DNA from: CAYFHQ01 sp964342805
Lineage (GTDB): Bacteria; Bacillota; Clostridia; Peptostreptococcales; Acidaminobacteraceae
Length of the DNA: 10,762 nt
Direction: 5' to 3'
NCBI GenBank assembly: GCA_964342805.1
Contig: CAYFHQ010000116.1
Coordinates: 1 to 10,762 of the forward strand
The notes under the pieces are model-generated. The model had not been told where the DNA came from. It saw only the letters and a program-made list of their open reading frames with translations, and made no database searches. Position 1 is the stretch's first letter; each line of letters opens with the position of its first letter. Positions 5,270 through 10,762 of the stretch are shown here, in pieces. The position numbers were made by a program, and so were the translations under genes.

Positions 5270-6340
5270 ATGAAAATGGTTCAACTGGAGCACTTGGAGA
5301 CAGGTATGGTGATTGCAGAGCCTGTCCTAGGTGATTTTGACTTAGTGTATGCAGAACGTGGCGAGTCTGTCACAGAAAAAATGTTGGAAAGACTCGACCG
5401 TTTGGGTATCCCATTTGTGTTTATTGAAGAAGACCAACCGAACGCTAGTGCGCGTCTTGACCCAGACCGGTATACCACAGAATATAACCAGACATTTATG
5501 CAGTGTCATGAAAGTTATAATGAACTCTTGTCAGTTATAGACGGTGTTTTTTCTGGCTTCCAGTTGATTGACACCAAGGTCATTGACGCAGTCAAGGACC
5601 CCATCAACACCCTGGTGGACAACGTGACCATTGATACCTCCATGCTCTTAAAACTCAAGAAACTCCACAGTAAGGACGCCTATTCCCTTCGCCATAGCCT
5701 CCATGTTTCCATGCTGTCTGCTATGATCGCCAAGTGGATGAACTACCATAAGTCCGATATCTCCAATATTGCCCTGGCTGGTCTCTTTCACGACATTGGC
5801 AAGTCCCAGATACCTGACCAGGTTTTAAACAAACCCGCAAGACTGGATGACTCGGAGTACCAGATCATGAAGCAACATTCGGAACTTGGCTATGAAATGA
5901 CCCGTACCCTGGGTGCCCTGAACCAAGAAGTCCTTCGGGGCATTGTTGAGCACCATGAACGGGCAGATGGCACGGGCTACCCCAATGGTCTATCCCAGGG
6001 GCAAATCCACCCCTACGCTAAAATCGTGGCTGTAGCAGACGTATACGACGCCATGACCACTGACCGTGTCTATTCTAAGCACCGGAGCCCCTTTGAAGCT
6101 ATTCAAGAGATCAAGCGGATCGCCTTTAATGGCGAAATTGACGCCAAGGTCACGGCGGTATTCTTAAAAAATATCTACCGGATGTTTGTGGGCTCTTTCG
6201 TTATGCTTAACAGTGGTGAAATTGCAGAGATCGTCTACATCAATAAAGTGTATCCTGACTCACCTATTGTCCGCATTGGCCAATCTTATGTGGACCTGTC
6301 CACTGAACGTCAATACGCCATTGTGGATGTAAAATTCTAA
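5270..6340 (+). CDS. HD-GYP domain cyclic-di-GMP phosphodiesterase
   Basis: A 356-residue cytoplasmic protein expected to hydrolyse cyclic-di-GMP to pGpG and/or GMP at a metal centre. The HD-GYP core (about residues 137-305) is intact: HDIGK gives H174, D175 and K178, H203 sits in KQHSELG, and HHERADGTGYP (228-238) is the full HHExxDGxGYP signature. VADVYDAMTTDR carries D257. Residues 1-55 (HLETGMVIAEPV ... LGIPFVFIEE) form the small N-terminal beta-rich domain common in stand-alone HD-GYP proteins, and residues 305-356 form a C-terminal beta extension. No receiver, PAS or membrane segment is seen, so the input is unclear. The ATG at 5270 follows GGGGGAA (5256-5262) at 7 nt and lies downstream of the promoter's start point. 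It is a single-gene unit with its own promoter and terminator, divergent from the zinc-ribbon operon. Confidence 0.93.
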   Translation: MKMVQLEHLETGMVIAEPVLGDFDLVYAERGESVTEKMLERLDRLGIPFVFIEEDQPNASARLDPDRYTTEYNQTFMQCHESYNELLSVIDGVFSGFQLIDTKVIDAVKDPINTLVDNVTIDTSMLLKLKKLHSKDAYSLRHSLHVSMLSAMIAKWMNYHKSDISNIALAGLFHDIGKSQIPDQVLNKPARLDDSEYQIMKQHSELGYEMTRTLGALNQEVLRGIVEHHERADGTGYPNGLSQGQIHPYAKIVAVADVYDAMTTDRVYSKHRSPFEAIQEIKRIAFNGEIDAKVTAVFLKNIYRMFVGSFVMLNSGEIAEIVYINKVYPDSPIVRIGQSYVDLSTERQYAIVDVKF

Positions 6341-6353
6341 AATAGCTTTCTTC

Positions 6354-6391
6354 GTGCCTAGTTACGTGCCTCGTAACCTAGGCACTTTTTT
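6354..6391 (+). terminator. Rho-independent terminator after the HD-GYP gene
   Basis: GTGCCTAGTTACG (6354-6366) pairs with CGTAACCTAGGCAC (6372-6385) with a single bulged base around a 5-nt loop, and TTTTTT follows. It is the strongest terminator in the window. Confidence 0.93.
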
Positions 6392-6407
6392 ATTGGCTAA
6401 ATGACCC

Positions 6408-6434
6408 TTGAGTATGACAAATGTCCTGTATAAA
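6408..6434 (+). promoter_or_regulatory. Possible promoter of the small ORF/MFS unit
   Basis: TTGAGT (6408-6413) and TATAAA (6429-6434) are separated by 15 bp, shorter than ideal. A promoter is expected here because a strong terminator lies just upstream and a new unit begins at 6468. Confidence 0.4.
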
Positions 6435-6467
6435 AACCGATTTGTCCACTATATTGGAGGTACAAAC

Positions 6468-6566
6468 ATGTGGATAAAAAAACAAGAACGATTTTGGTGG
6501 AAAGCCTATACATGCCCTTACTTAGCGTGTATAGTGTCTAAAGATGAGAAAACACCAATCACCTAA
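6468..6566 (+). CDS. 32-codon small ORF coupled to the MFS gene
   Basis: A short frame, beginning MWIKKQERFWWKAYTCPY and ending at TAA 6564-6566, preceded by TGGAGG (6455-6460) 7 nt before its ATG. It encodes a basic, Trp/Tyr/Lys-rich peptide with two Cys and no signal or membrane helix. Its stop codon is followed at once by GGAG, so TAAGGAG (6564-6570) includes the ribosome site of the MFS gene. The ORF therefore ends 11 nt before the next ATG and could be translationally coupled to it. A hairpin of 9 bp (6507-6515 with 6525-6533, one G-U) lies inside it. It could be a leader peptide controlling the transporter, a true small protein, or a chance frame. Comparative conservation would decide. 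I do not recognise a family. Confidence 0.45.
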   Translation: MWIKKQERFWWKAYTCPYLACIVSKDEKTPIT

Positions 6567-6577
6567 GGAGTCATTCT

Positions 6578-7765
6578 ATGAAAAACTCACAAGCAAAATA
6601 TGCTGTATTTGCGAGCTTTACAACCATGCTGGTCATGGCCATGAGCTATGCAATCCGAGGTATGCTTGTACCGACATTTAAAGAAGTTTTCACCATCGGA
6701 AACTCGGAAATTGGCTGGTTGATTTCCACAACCACCATCGTCACCATGCTCTTCAGTTATGGGGGCAGCATGATGTGTATGCGGTATGGTCAAAAACCCA
6801 TTTTGATCATAGGAACCCTTGTCAGCGGCTTGTCCTATTACCTGACATCCTTCGCCAATAGCTACACAGCCCTTTTTGTGGGCTATATTGGCATTACCAT
6901 TGGGGCAGCATCCGTCATTATAGCCATGAACACCATGATCCCGCTTCTACAAATTCAAGCCCAAACCCTGATCATGAACCTCCTCCACTTTTTCTTTGGC
7001 TTTGGAGTGACCCTTTCCCAATCGGTGTCAGGTTACCTCTTGTCCATCGGTACTCACTGGCGAATGTTATTTGTGATCAGCGCCGCCTTATATGTAGTGA
7101 ACTTATTGATTATCCTTCCCATGCGGGGCCCCAGTGGCACCGGCAAGGTCCGCAAGGGCAAGTCAACCCCCATTCCCCACAAGGGTATGTTGGCCTTTAT
7201 CATATTAGCCATCGGCTTCTATGTGTCCGCTGAGCTACAAACTGGCAACTGGTTTGTCAACTACCTCAAGGATACCTATGGATACGCAGAAAGCACGGCT
7301 GCAAGTTTTTCAGCCATGTTCTTTGGTTGCTTTGCCTTGGGCAGGCTACTGGGCGGCTTTATCTCTCAAAAGTATGGCCCATTCAAATGTGTTTTGATCA
7401 GTATTTCCATTGCAGTGACCCTTTATACAGCAGGCTTAATGCTGGGCGAGCCCGGACTTTACCTGGTCTCATTCTCAGGCGCCTTCTTTGGATTGATCTA
7501 TCCCACCATGCTGGTGGTAACGGCCAGCCTTTATCCCAACACGTCAGTCAAGGTAATTGGGATCTTGTCGACCATAACCAACTTGGTCACCTTTATTACG
7601 GGCCTTCTCATGGGCTACATGAACGACTGGATCGGTACCAGCCTGACCTTTTGGATGATCCCAGGCTTCCTCCTAGCCAGCCTCAGCCTCTTCTTAGTGG
7701 TAGCTAAATACATGAAACAACCGGAAATTTCGGAAATCATAGAAAAAGCAGCTCAGTCCGCATAG
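6578..7765 (+). CDS. MFS transporter, FucP/GlcP-like (sugar:H+ symporter-type)
   Basis: A 395-residue integral membrane protein with about 12 hydrophobic segments in two halves. They are joined by a basic cytoplasmic loop (GPSGTGKVRKGKSTPIPHKG, about residues 186-205). The second half contains GFYVSAELQTGNWFVNYL, which resembles the fucose-permease/glucose-mannose symporter branch of the major facilitator superfamily, so a sugar or similar small polar solute is the likely cargo. Substrate is inferred from subfamily resemblance only. In the first half the loop after helix 2 reads MRYGQKPILIIG, the position of the usual GxxxDRxGRR motif, here degenerate. The matching second-half loop reads FISQKYGPFKCVL. 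The ATG at 6578 follows AAGGAG (6565-6570) by 7 nt, overlapping the stop of the small ORF. Transcription ends at a hairpin overlapping the stop codon. No sugar-metabolism genes are adjacent. Confidence 0.88.
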   Translation: MKNSQAKYAVFASFTTMLVMAMSYAIRGMLVPTFKEVFTIGNSEIGWLISTTTIVTMLFSYGGSMMCMRYGQKPILIIGTLVSGLSYYLTSFANSYTALFVGYIGITIGAASVIIAMNTMIPLLQIQAQTLIMNLLHFFFGFGVTLSQSVSGYLLSIGTHWRMLFVISAALYVVNLLIILPMRGPSGTGKVRKGKSTPIPHKGMLAFIILAIGFYVSAELQTGNWFVNYLKDTYGYAESTAASFSAMFFGCFALGRLLGGFISQKYGPFKCVLISISIAVTLYTAGLMLGEPGLYLVSFSGAFFGLIYPTMLVVTASLYPNTSVKVIGILSTITNLVTFITGLLMGYMNDWIGTSLTFWMIPGFLLASLSLFLVVAKYMKQPEISEIIEKAAQSA

Positions 7766-7779
7766 ACTGGCTGCTTTTT
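7743..7779. terminator. Bidirectional terminator overlapping the MFS stop codon
   Basis: AAAAAGCAGCTCAGTC (7743-7758) pairs with GACTGGCTGCTTTTT (7765-7779), with one bulge and a 6-nt loop. The right T-run serves the MFS gene and the left A-run gives a T-run for the convergent aldo/keto reductase gene. The MFS stop codon TAG (7763-7765) is inside the hairpin, so the last codons of the gene form the left arm. Confidence 0.9.
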
Positions 7780-7795
7780 ACTTTTGGCATATGTC

Positions 7796-8929
7796 CTATT
7801 CGAACAAGGCCTTGGTCTTGGCCAAGGAGTCGATAATAGGGATGTTTTGCGGACACTTGGGTTCACAAACACCACAAGCCACGCAAGCAGACGCATTTTT
7901 ATCTGCAGGAATAAAGCGATTATAGGTGTCTTTGAAGCTGTCCTTGTCTTCGAAAATAAAAGCATTATTATAGAACTCGAAAACCCGTGGGATCAACACG
8001 CCATGGGGACACGGCATACAGTACTTGCACTGGGTACAGTTCACCTGAATCCGGCTCTGATACAAATCAGTGACCCTTTCAATTGCATCCAGTTCCTCTT
8101 GGACCATGGCATTGGCTTGGGAGTCAGCTGCAATCTGCATGTTTTCAACCACATGGGGCATTTCAGACATACCGCTGAGGATCACGTGAACTTCAGGCAT
8201 GTTCCACAACCAACGCAGGGCCCAGTCCACCGGTGAACGACCTTCGACTGTAGACTCCATTACGCTCCGAATGTCCTGGGGGATGTTATGGGCCAAGTTA
8301 CCCCCACGAACGGGCTCCATTATGACAATGCCCAGGCCCTTGTCAGCAGCATACTTCATACCTTCATATCCAGCCTGGTAGTCACGGTCCAGGTAGTTGA
8401 GCTGGACCTGGCAGAAGGACCAGTCGTAGGCGTCTACAATTTCCTTAAAGAGGGGCAGGTCGTCATGGAATGAAAAACCAACATGCTTGACCCTTGGATC
8501 ATCCTTAAGACGGTCCAGGAATTCAAACAAGCCCTGTTCCTTCAAATTAGCCCAGAACCGGCTATTGAGGGTATGTACTAGATAAAAATCAATATGGTCT
8601 GTCTGAAGCTTGTCCAATTGTTCATTCAGATACTTGTCAAAGTCACTGGGATCGTTAATGAGCCAGCTGGGCAGCTTGGTTGCCAAATGGACCTTGTCCC
8701 GGTAACCGTCCTGAAGGGCCTTGCCCACAAGAGGCTCACTCATCTCACCATGGTAAGGCCAAGCGGTGTCAATGTAGTTGACCCCTTGATCAATGGAATG
8801 TCGGATCATCCGGATCGCTTCCGCTTCGTTGATGTCTTTTGTATCATCACTGTTCAACGGAAGCCGCATACATCCAAATCCCAAAACGGAGACCTTTTCC
8901 TGTGTTGCACCAAAATTTCTATATTGCAT
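7796..8929 (-). CDS. Aldo/keto reductase with C-terminal ferredoxin-type Fe-S domain
   Basis: A 377-residue cytoplasmic oxidoreductase. Residues 1-285 form the aldo/keto reductase TIM barrel with the catalytic tetrad D54 and Y59 (YIDTAWPYHGEMSE), K85 (ATKLP) and H119 (YLVHTLN). The usual start RNFGATQEKVSVLGFGCMRL is present. The C-terminal part has two cysteine motifs, CTQCKYCMPCP (C298, C301, C304, C307) and CVACGVCEPKCP (C349, C352, C355, C359), predicting one or two [4Fe-4S] clusters. This fused architecture is common in anaerobes, where it suggests electron exchange with ferredoxin as well as NAD(P)H. The substrate is unknown. The ATG at 8929 follows a strong GGAGGTGAC site on the minus strand (8933-8941). 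It is a stand-alone gene, convergent with the MFS gene through a shared terminator and divergent from the GGDEF gene. Confidence 0.93.
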   Translation of the reverse strand: MQYRNFGATQEKVSVLGFGCMRLPLNSDDTKDINEAEAIRMIRHSIDQGVNYIDTAWPYHGEMSEPLVGKALQDGYRDKVHLATKLPSWLINDPSDFDKYLNEQLDKLQTDHIDFYLVHTLNSRFWANLKEQGLFEFLDRLKDDPRVKHVGFSFHDDLPLFKEIVDAYDWSFCQVQLNYLDRDYQAGYEGMKYAADKGLGIVIMEPVRGGNLAHNIPQDIRSVMESTVEGRSPVDWALRWLWNMPEVHVILSGMSEMPHVVENMQIAADSQANAMVQEELDAIERVTDLYQSRIQVNCTQCKYCMPCPHGVLIPRVFEFYNNAFIFEDKDSFKDTYNRFIPADKNASACVACGVCEPKCPQNIPIIDSLAKTKALFE

Positions 8930-8951
8930 ATTGTCACCTCCACTATTTATA

Positions 8952-8957
8952 ATTATA
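8952..8957 (-). promoter_or_regulatory. Possible -10 box of the aldo/keto reductase gene
   Basis: The minus strand reads TATAAT here, 23 bp upstream of the ATG at 8929. The -35 region at 17 bp (TTCTGA) is a poor match and there is no extended -10, so this is tentative. Confidence 0.4.
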
Positions 8958-9004
8958 TCGTGTTACGAAAGAATTCAGAAGAGAATATTTGAATTTTGTG
9001 TAAA

Positions 9005-9034
9005 TGAACAGAAATCCAATGTTTTGGGTATAAG
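9005..9034 (+). promoter_or_regulatory. Possible promoter of the PAS-GGDEF-EAL gene
   Basis: TGAACA (9005-9010) and TATAAG (9029-9034) are separated by 18 bp in the 124-bp gap between divergent genes. The match is moderate. Transcription would start near 9041, very close to the ribosome site. Confidence 0.35.
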
Positions 9035-9053
9035 TAAGTATCGGAGGTACTAT

Positions 9054-10762
9054 ATGGACATCAACTCCACCATGTACAAAGTACTATTTTTATATGCATT
9101 CACATTTTTAGCCCTATACATTGCCAACTATGCCATTACCCGGGTCACAAGATCCATGACCAAGGGGGCAGAGTATTTTGTTGCGCTTACCTTCACCACT
9201 GTAACAGGTGTCCTCATGCTCTTTTCCATCCATGTAATCAATTTGTCTATCATTGACGGCAAAATGATTGCCTTGGCCCTTTGCACCCTCTTTTTCAGTC
9301 GCAAAACTGCCATTATTCATGGACTCTCGTCCCTTGCCCTATATGCACTCTCCATCCTGGTCTTCCCCATCCGAGAAGAGCCCTTCCACATGCTCCTTCT
9401 CCTGTCCTCCTTGAACATGACCACGGTTTTTGTCATTGTCAATGGCTATAAGAAGGTCTACAAGGACCAAAAAGAAGGTGCTGTACTGCGTTATGGCATA
9501 GGCTTATCTTACCTGATCCTGCTACAGGGATTTTTCTGGTCCATTTTACTACAAATCCGCTACAACCTAGGCTACCTAAGCCTGGTGGACATTTCCCTAT
9601 TCGTGATCATCTATCCCATTCTGTTTTATTCACTACTGACCATGTTCTACTATACAAGACAACAGGAGCTGCGGATCAGGGCCCTGGATACTTCTAGAGA
9701 CAAGTTAAAAGACCAAAACTTGGAATTGGCCAACCTCTATGGGACCCTCCAGGTTACAGCTCAAGAGCTGGAAATCAACAATCATGCCCTCTTATCCAGT
9801 AACCAACGCTTGTCGCTGATCCTGAATGCAGGTAATGAAGGGCTCTGGGAATACGATGCGCTTAACCATGCCTACCAACTGTCCGAGACTTTTTGCGCCT
9901 TGTTCGGCTTTGACGTGTCTAAAAGTGACTTTATTATTCAACATCAAATTGACTTGATCCACGCCGAGGACCAATTAACCTTCCAGGAGTACCACTGGAA
10001 AATCCACCACGAGCCAGAAGAACGTATGTCTGCGACCTTCCGAATACGAAAACGTAACGGAGAGTTTACCTGGGTTGAAGCCACTACCGTTGCCCTGCTC
10101 AATCAAGAAGGACGACTCCTCCGTCTGGCAGGTACCTACAGGGACATTAATGACCATAAGACTTACAATGAGAAATTGGAACGCTTGGCCTTCACCGACG
10201 AGCTTACCGGTTTACACAACCGCAAGTATATGACAGAAATGCTAAACCGCTATGCCTTGGCCTCCTTTGACGAGGAGGTCTCCCTGACCATTATTTACAT
10301 GGGCCTAGACAATTTCAAGACCATCAATGAGTCCATGGGCCATAATGCGGGTGACGAGATCCTATGGATTGTGTCTGACCGACTCAGGGACAGCCTACCG
10401 GAAAACACCTACCTGTCCAGGTTTGCCGGTGATGAGTTTGTCATTCTAGTGGACCATATGGTGACTCGGGTAGAACCCAAGCACCTGTGTAGCCAGATCC
10501 AACAGACCATAAGGGAACCAGTCCAGTACCATGGCATGGAGATCATCCTAACCACCAGCATGGGCCATGCCTCCTTCCCTGAGAATGGTTCGGACGAAAA
10601 TGAACTCCTCCGAAATGCCCACACCGCCATGTATGTGGCAAAAAGAACGGGCCGTGGTCGTGTGGTTCAGTTTGACCCGTCCATGACGTCTGAGAGTCTG
10701 GAAAAATTGAGCTTAGAGATCAACATGAGAAAGGGCCTGACCCGGGGAGAGTTTATTCCCTA
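9054..10762 (+). CDS. Membrane PAS-GGDEF-EAL c-di-GMP signalling protein (3' end cut by window)
   Basis: The frame is open from ATG 9054 to the last base, 569 codons with no stop. GGAGGT (9043-9048) lies 5 nt before the ATG. Residues 1 to about 205 contain about six hydrophobic segments, a membrane sensor possibly related to LytS-type 5TM receptors. Residues about 205-250 are a charged, heptad-like linker. About 250-375 form a PAS domain (ILNAGNEGLWEYD, DLIHAEDQ, FRIRKRNGEFTWVE, AGTYRDINDHK). A GGDEF domain begins at residue 380 (FTDELTGLHNRKYM). Its signature is AGDEF (458-462), and the metal-binding Asp of DLDxFK is Gly417 (MGLDNFK). The guanine-contacting Asn in KTINES and Asp in GHNAGD are kept. 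The last residues (LSLEINMRKGLTRGEFIP) match the start of an EAL domain. I infer a sensor whose GGDEF binds GTP or is regulatory, with output as a phosphodiesterase if the EAL is intact. Confidence 0.9.
   Translation, partial: MDINSTMYKVLFLYAFTFLALYIANYAITRVTRSMTKGAEYFVALTFTTVTGVLMLFSIHVINLSIIDGKMIALALCTLFFSRKTAIIHGLSSLALYALSILVFPIREEPFHMLLLLSSLNMTTVFVIVNGYKKVYKDQKEGAVLRYGIGLSYLILLQGFFWSILLQIRYNLGYLSLVDISLFVIIYPILFYSLLTMFYYTRQQELRIRALDTSRDKLKDQNLELANLYGTLQVTAQELEINNHALLSSNQRLSLILNAGNEGLWEYDALNHAYQLSETFCALFGFDVSKSDFIIQHQIDLIHAEDQLTFQEYHWKIHHEPEERMSATFRIRKRNGEFTWVEATTVALLNQEGRLLRLAGTYRDINDHKTYNEKLERLAFTDELTGLHNRKYMTEMLNRYALASFDEEVSLTIIYMGLDNFKTINESMGHNAGDEILWIVSDRLRDSLPENTYLSRFAGDEFVILVDHMVTRVEPKHLCSQIQQTIREPVQYHGMEIILTTSMGHASFPENGSDENELLRNAHTAMYVAKRTGRGRVVQFDPSMTSESLEKLSLEINMRKGLTRGEFIP

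Noticed and set aside
7784..8236. 150-codon plus-strand ORF opposite the aldo/keto reductase
   Set aside because: It is a shadow frame: the minus strand encodes a complete enzyme with catalytic and Fe-S motifs, and this frame has no ribosome site or recognisable domain.
8594..8992. 132-codon plus-strand ORF opposite the start of the aldo/keto reductase
   Set aside because: It is antisense to conserved barrel sequence and has no domain or ribosome site.
9114..10630. Several minus-strand ORFs of 60-73 codons
   Set aside because: They all lie opposite the long PAS-GGDEF-EAL frame, whose domains are clear on the plus strand.

Overview
The window looks like a chromosomal segment of a low-to-mid G+C Firmicute, most likely an anaerobic member of Clostridia. 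This is inferred from strong GGAGG-type ribosome binding sites, SigA-like promoters, T-tailed hairpin terminators, an aldo/keto reductase with ferredoxin-type cysteine motifs, and two cyclic-di-GMP proteins. The genus cannot be fixed from sequence alone.

Layout: (1) 1-2218, plus strand: the 3' part of a metallo-beta-lactamase-fold hydrolase, an unrecognised three-helix membrane protein, and a GNAT acetyltransferase closed by a terminator. (2) 2219-3334: a small STAS/SpoIIAA-like protein followed by a 22-codon ORF that looks like the stump of a lost gene, then about 460 bp of AT-rich DNA without genes. (3) 3335-5161: an XRE-type regulator behind a strong promoter whose -10 box lies in a palindrome. 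It is convergent with a minus-strand pair, a zinc-ribbon/DUF2007-like membrane-anchored protein and a xylose-isomerase-like TIM-barrel protein. The two units share a long inverted repeat that can end transcription both ways. (4) 5169-6391: an HD-GYP c-di-GMP phosphodiesterase with its own near-consensus promoter and terminator, divergent from the zinc-ribbon gene. (5) 6429-7779: a 32-codon small ORF coupled to a 12-helix MFS transporter of the FucP/GlcP-like type. (6) 7765-8942, minus strand: an aldo/keto reductase with C-terminal Fe-S motifs. It is convergent with the MFS gene across a bidirectional terminator that overlaps the MFS stop codon. (7) 9029-10762: a membrane PAS-GGDEF protein whose EAL domain begins just as the window ends.

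Most units are short and independently promoted and terminated, so this is a patchwork of housekeeping and accessory genes rather than one pathway. The clearest functional theme is c-di-GMP signalling. The HD-GYP protein has all its catalytic motifs, whereas the GGDEF domain of the last gene has lost a metal-binding Asp and reads AGDEF. It is therefore probably a sensor or regulator for an EAL domain. I found no convincing new multi-gene system. The points most worth a second look are the degenerate GGDEF, the small ORF before the MFS gene, the gene stump beside the AT-rich tract, and the xre operator architecture.
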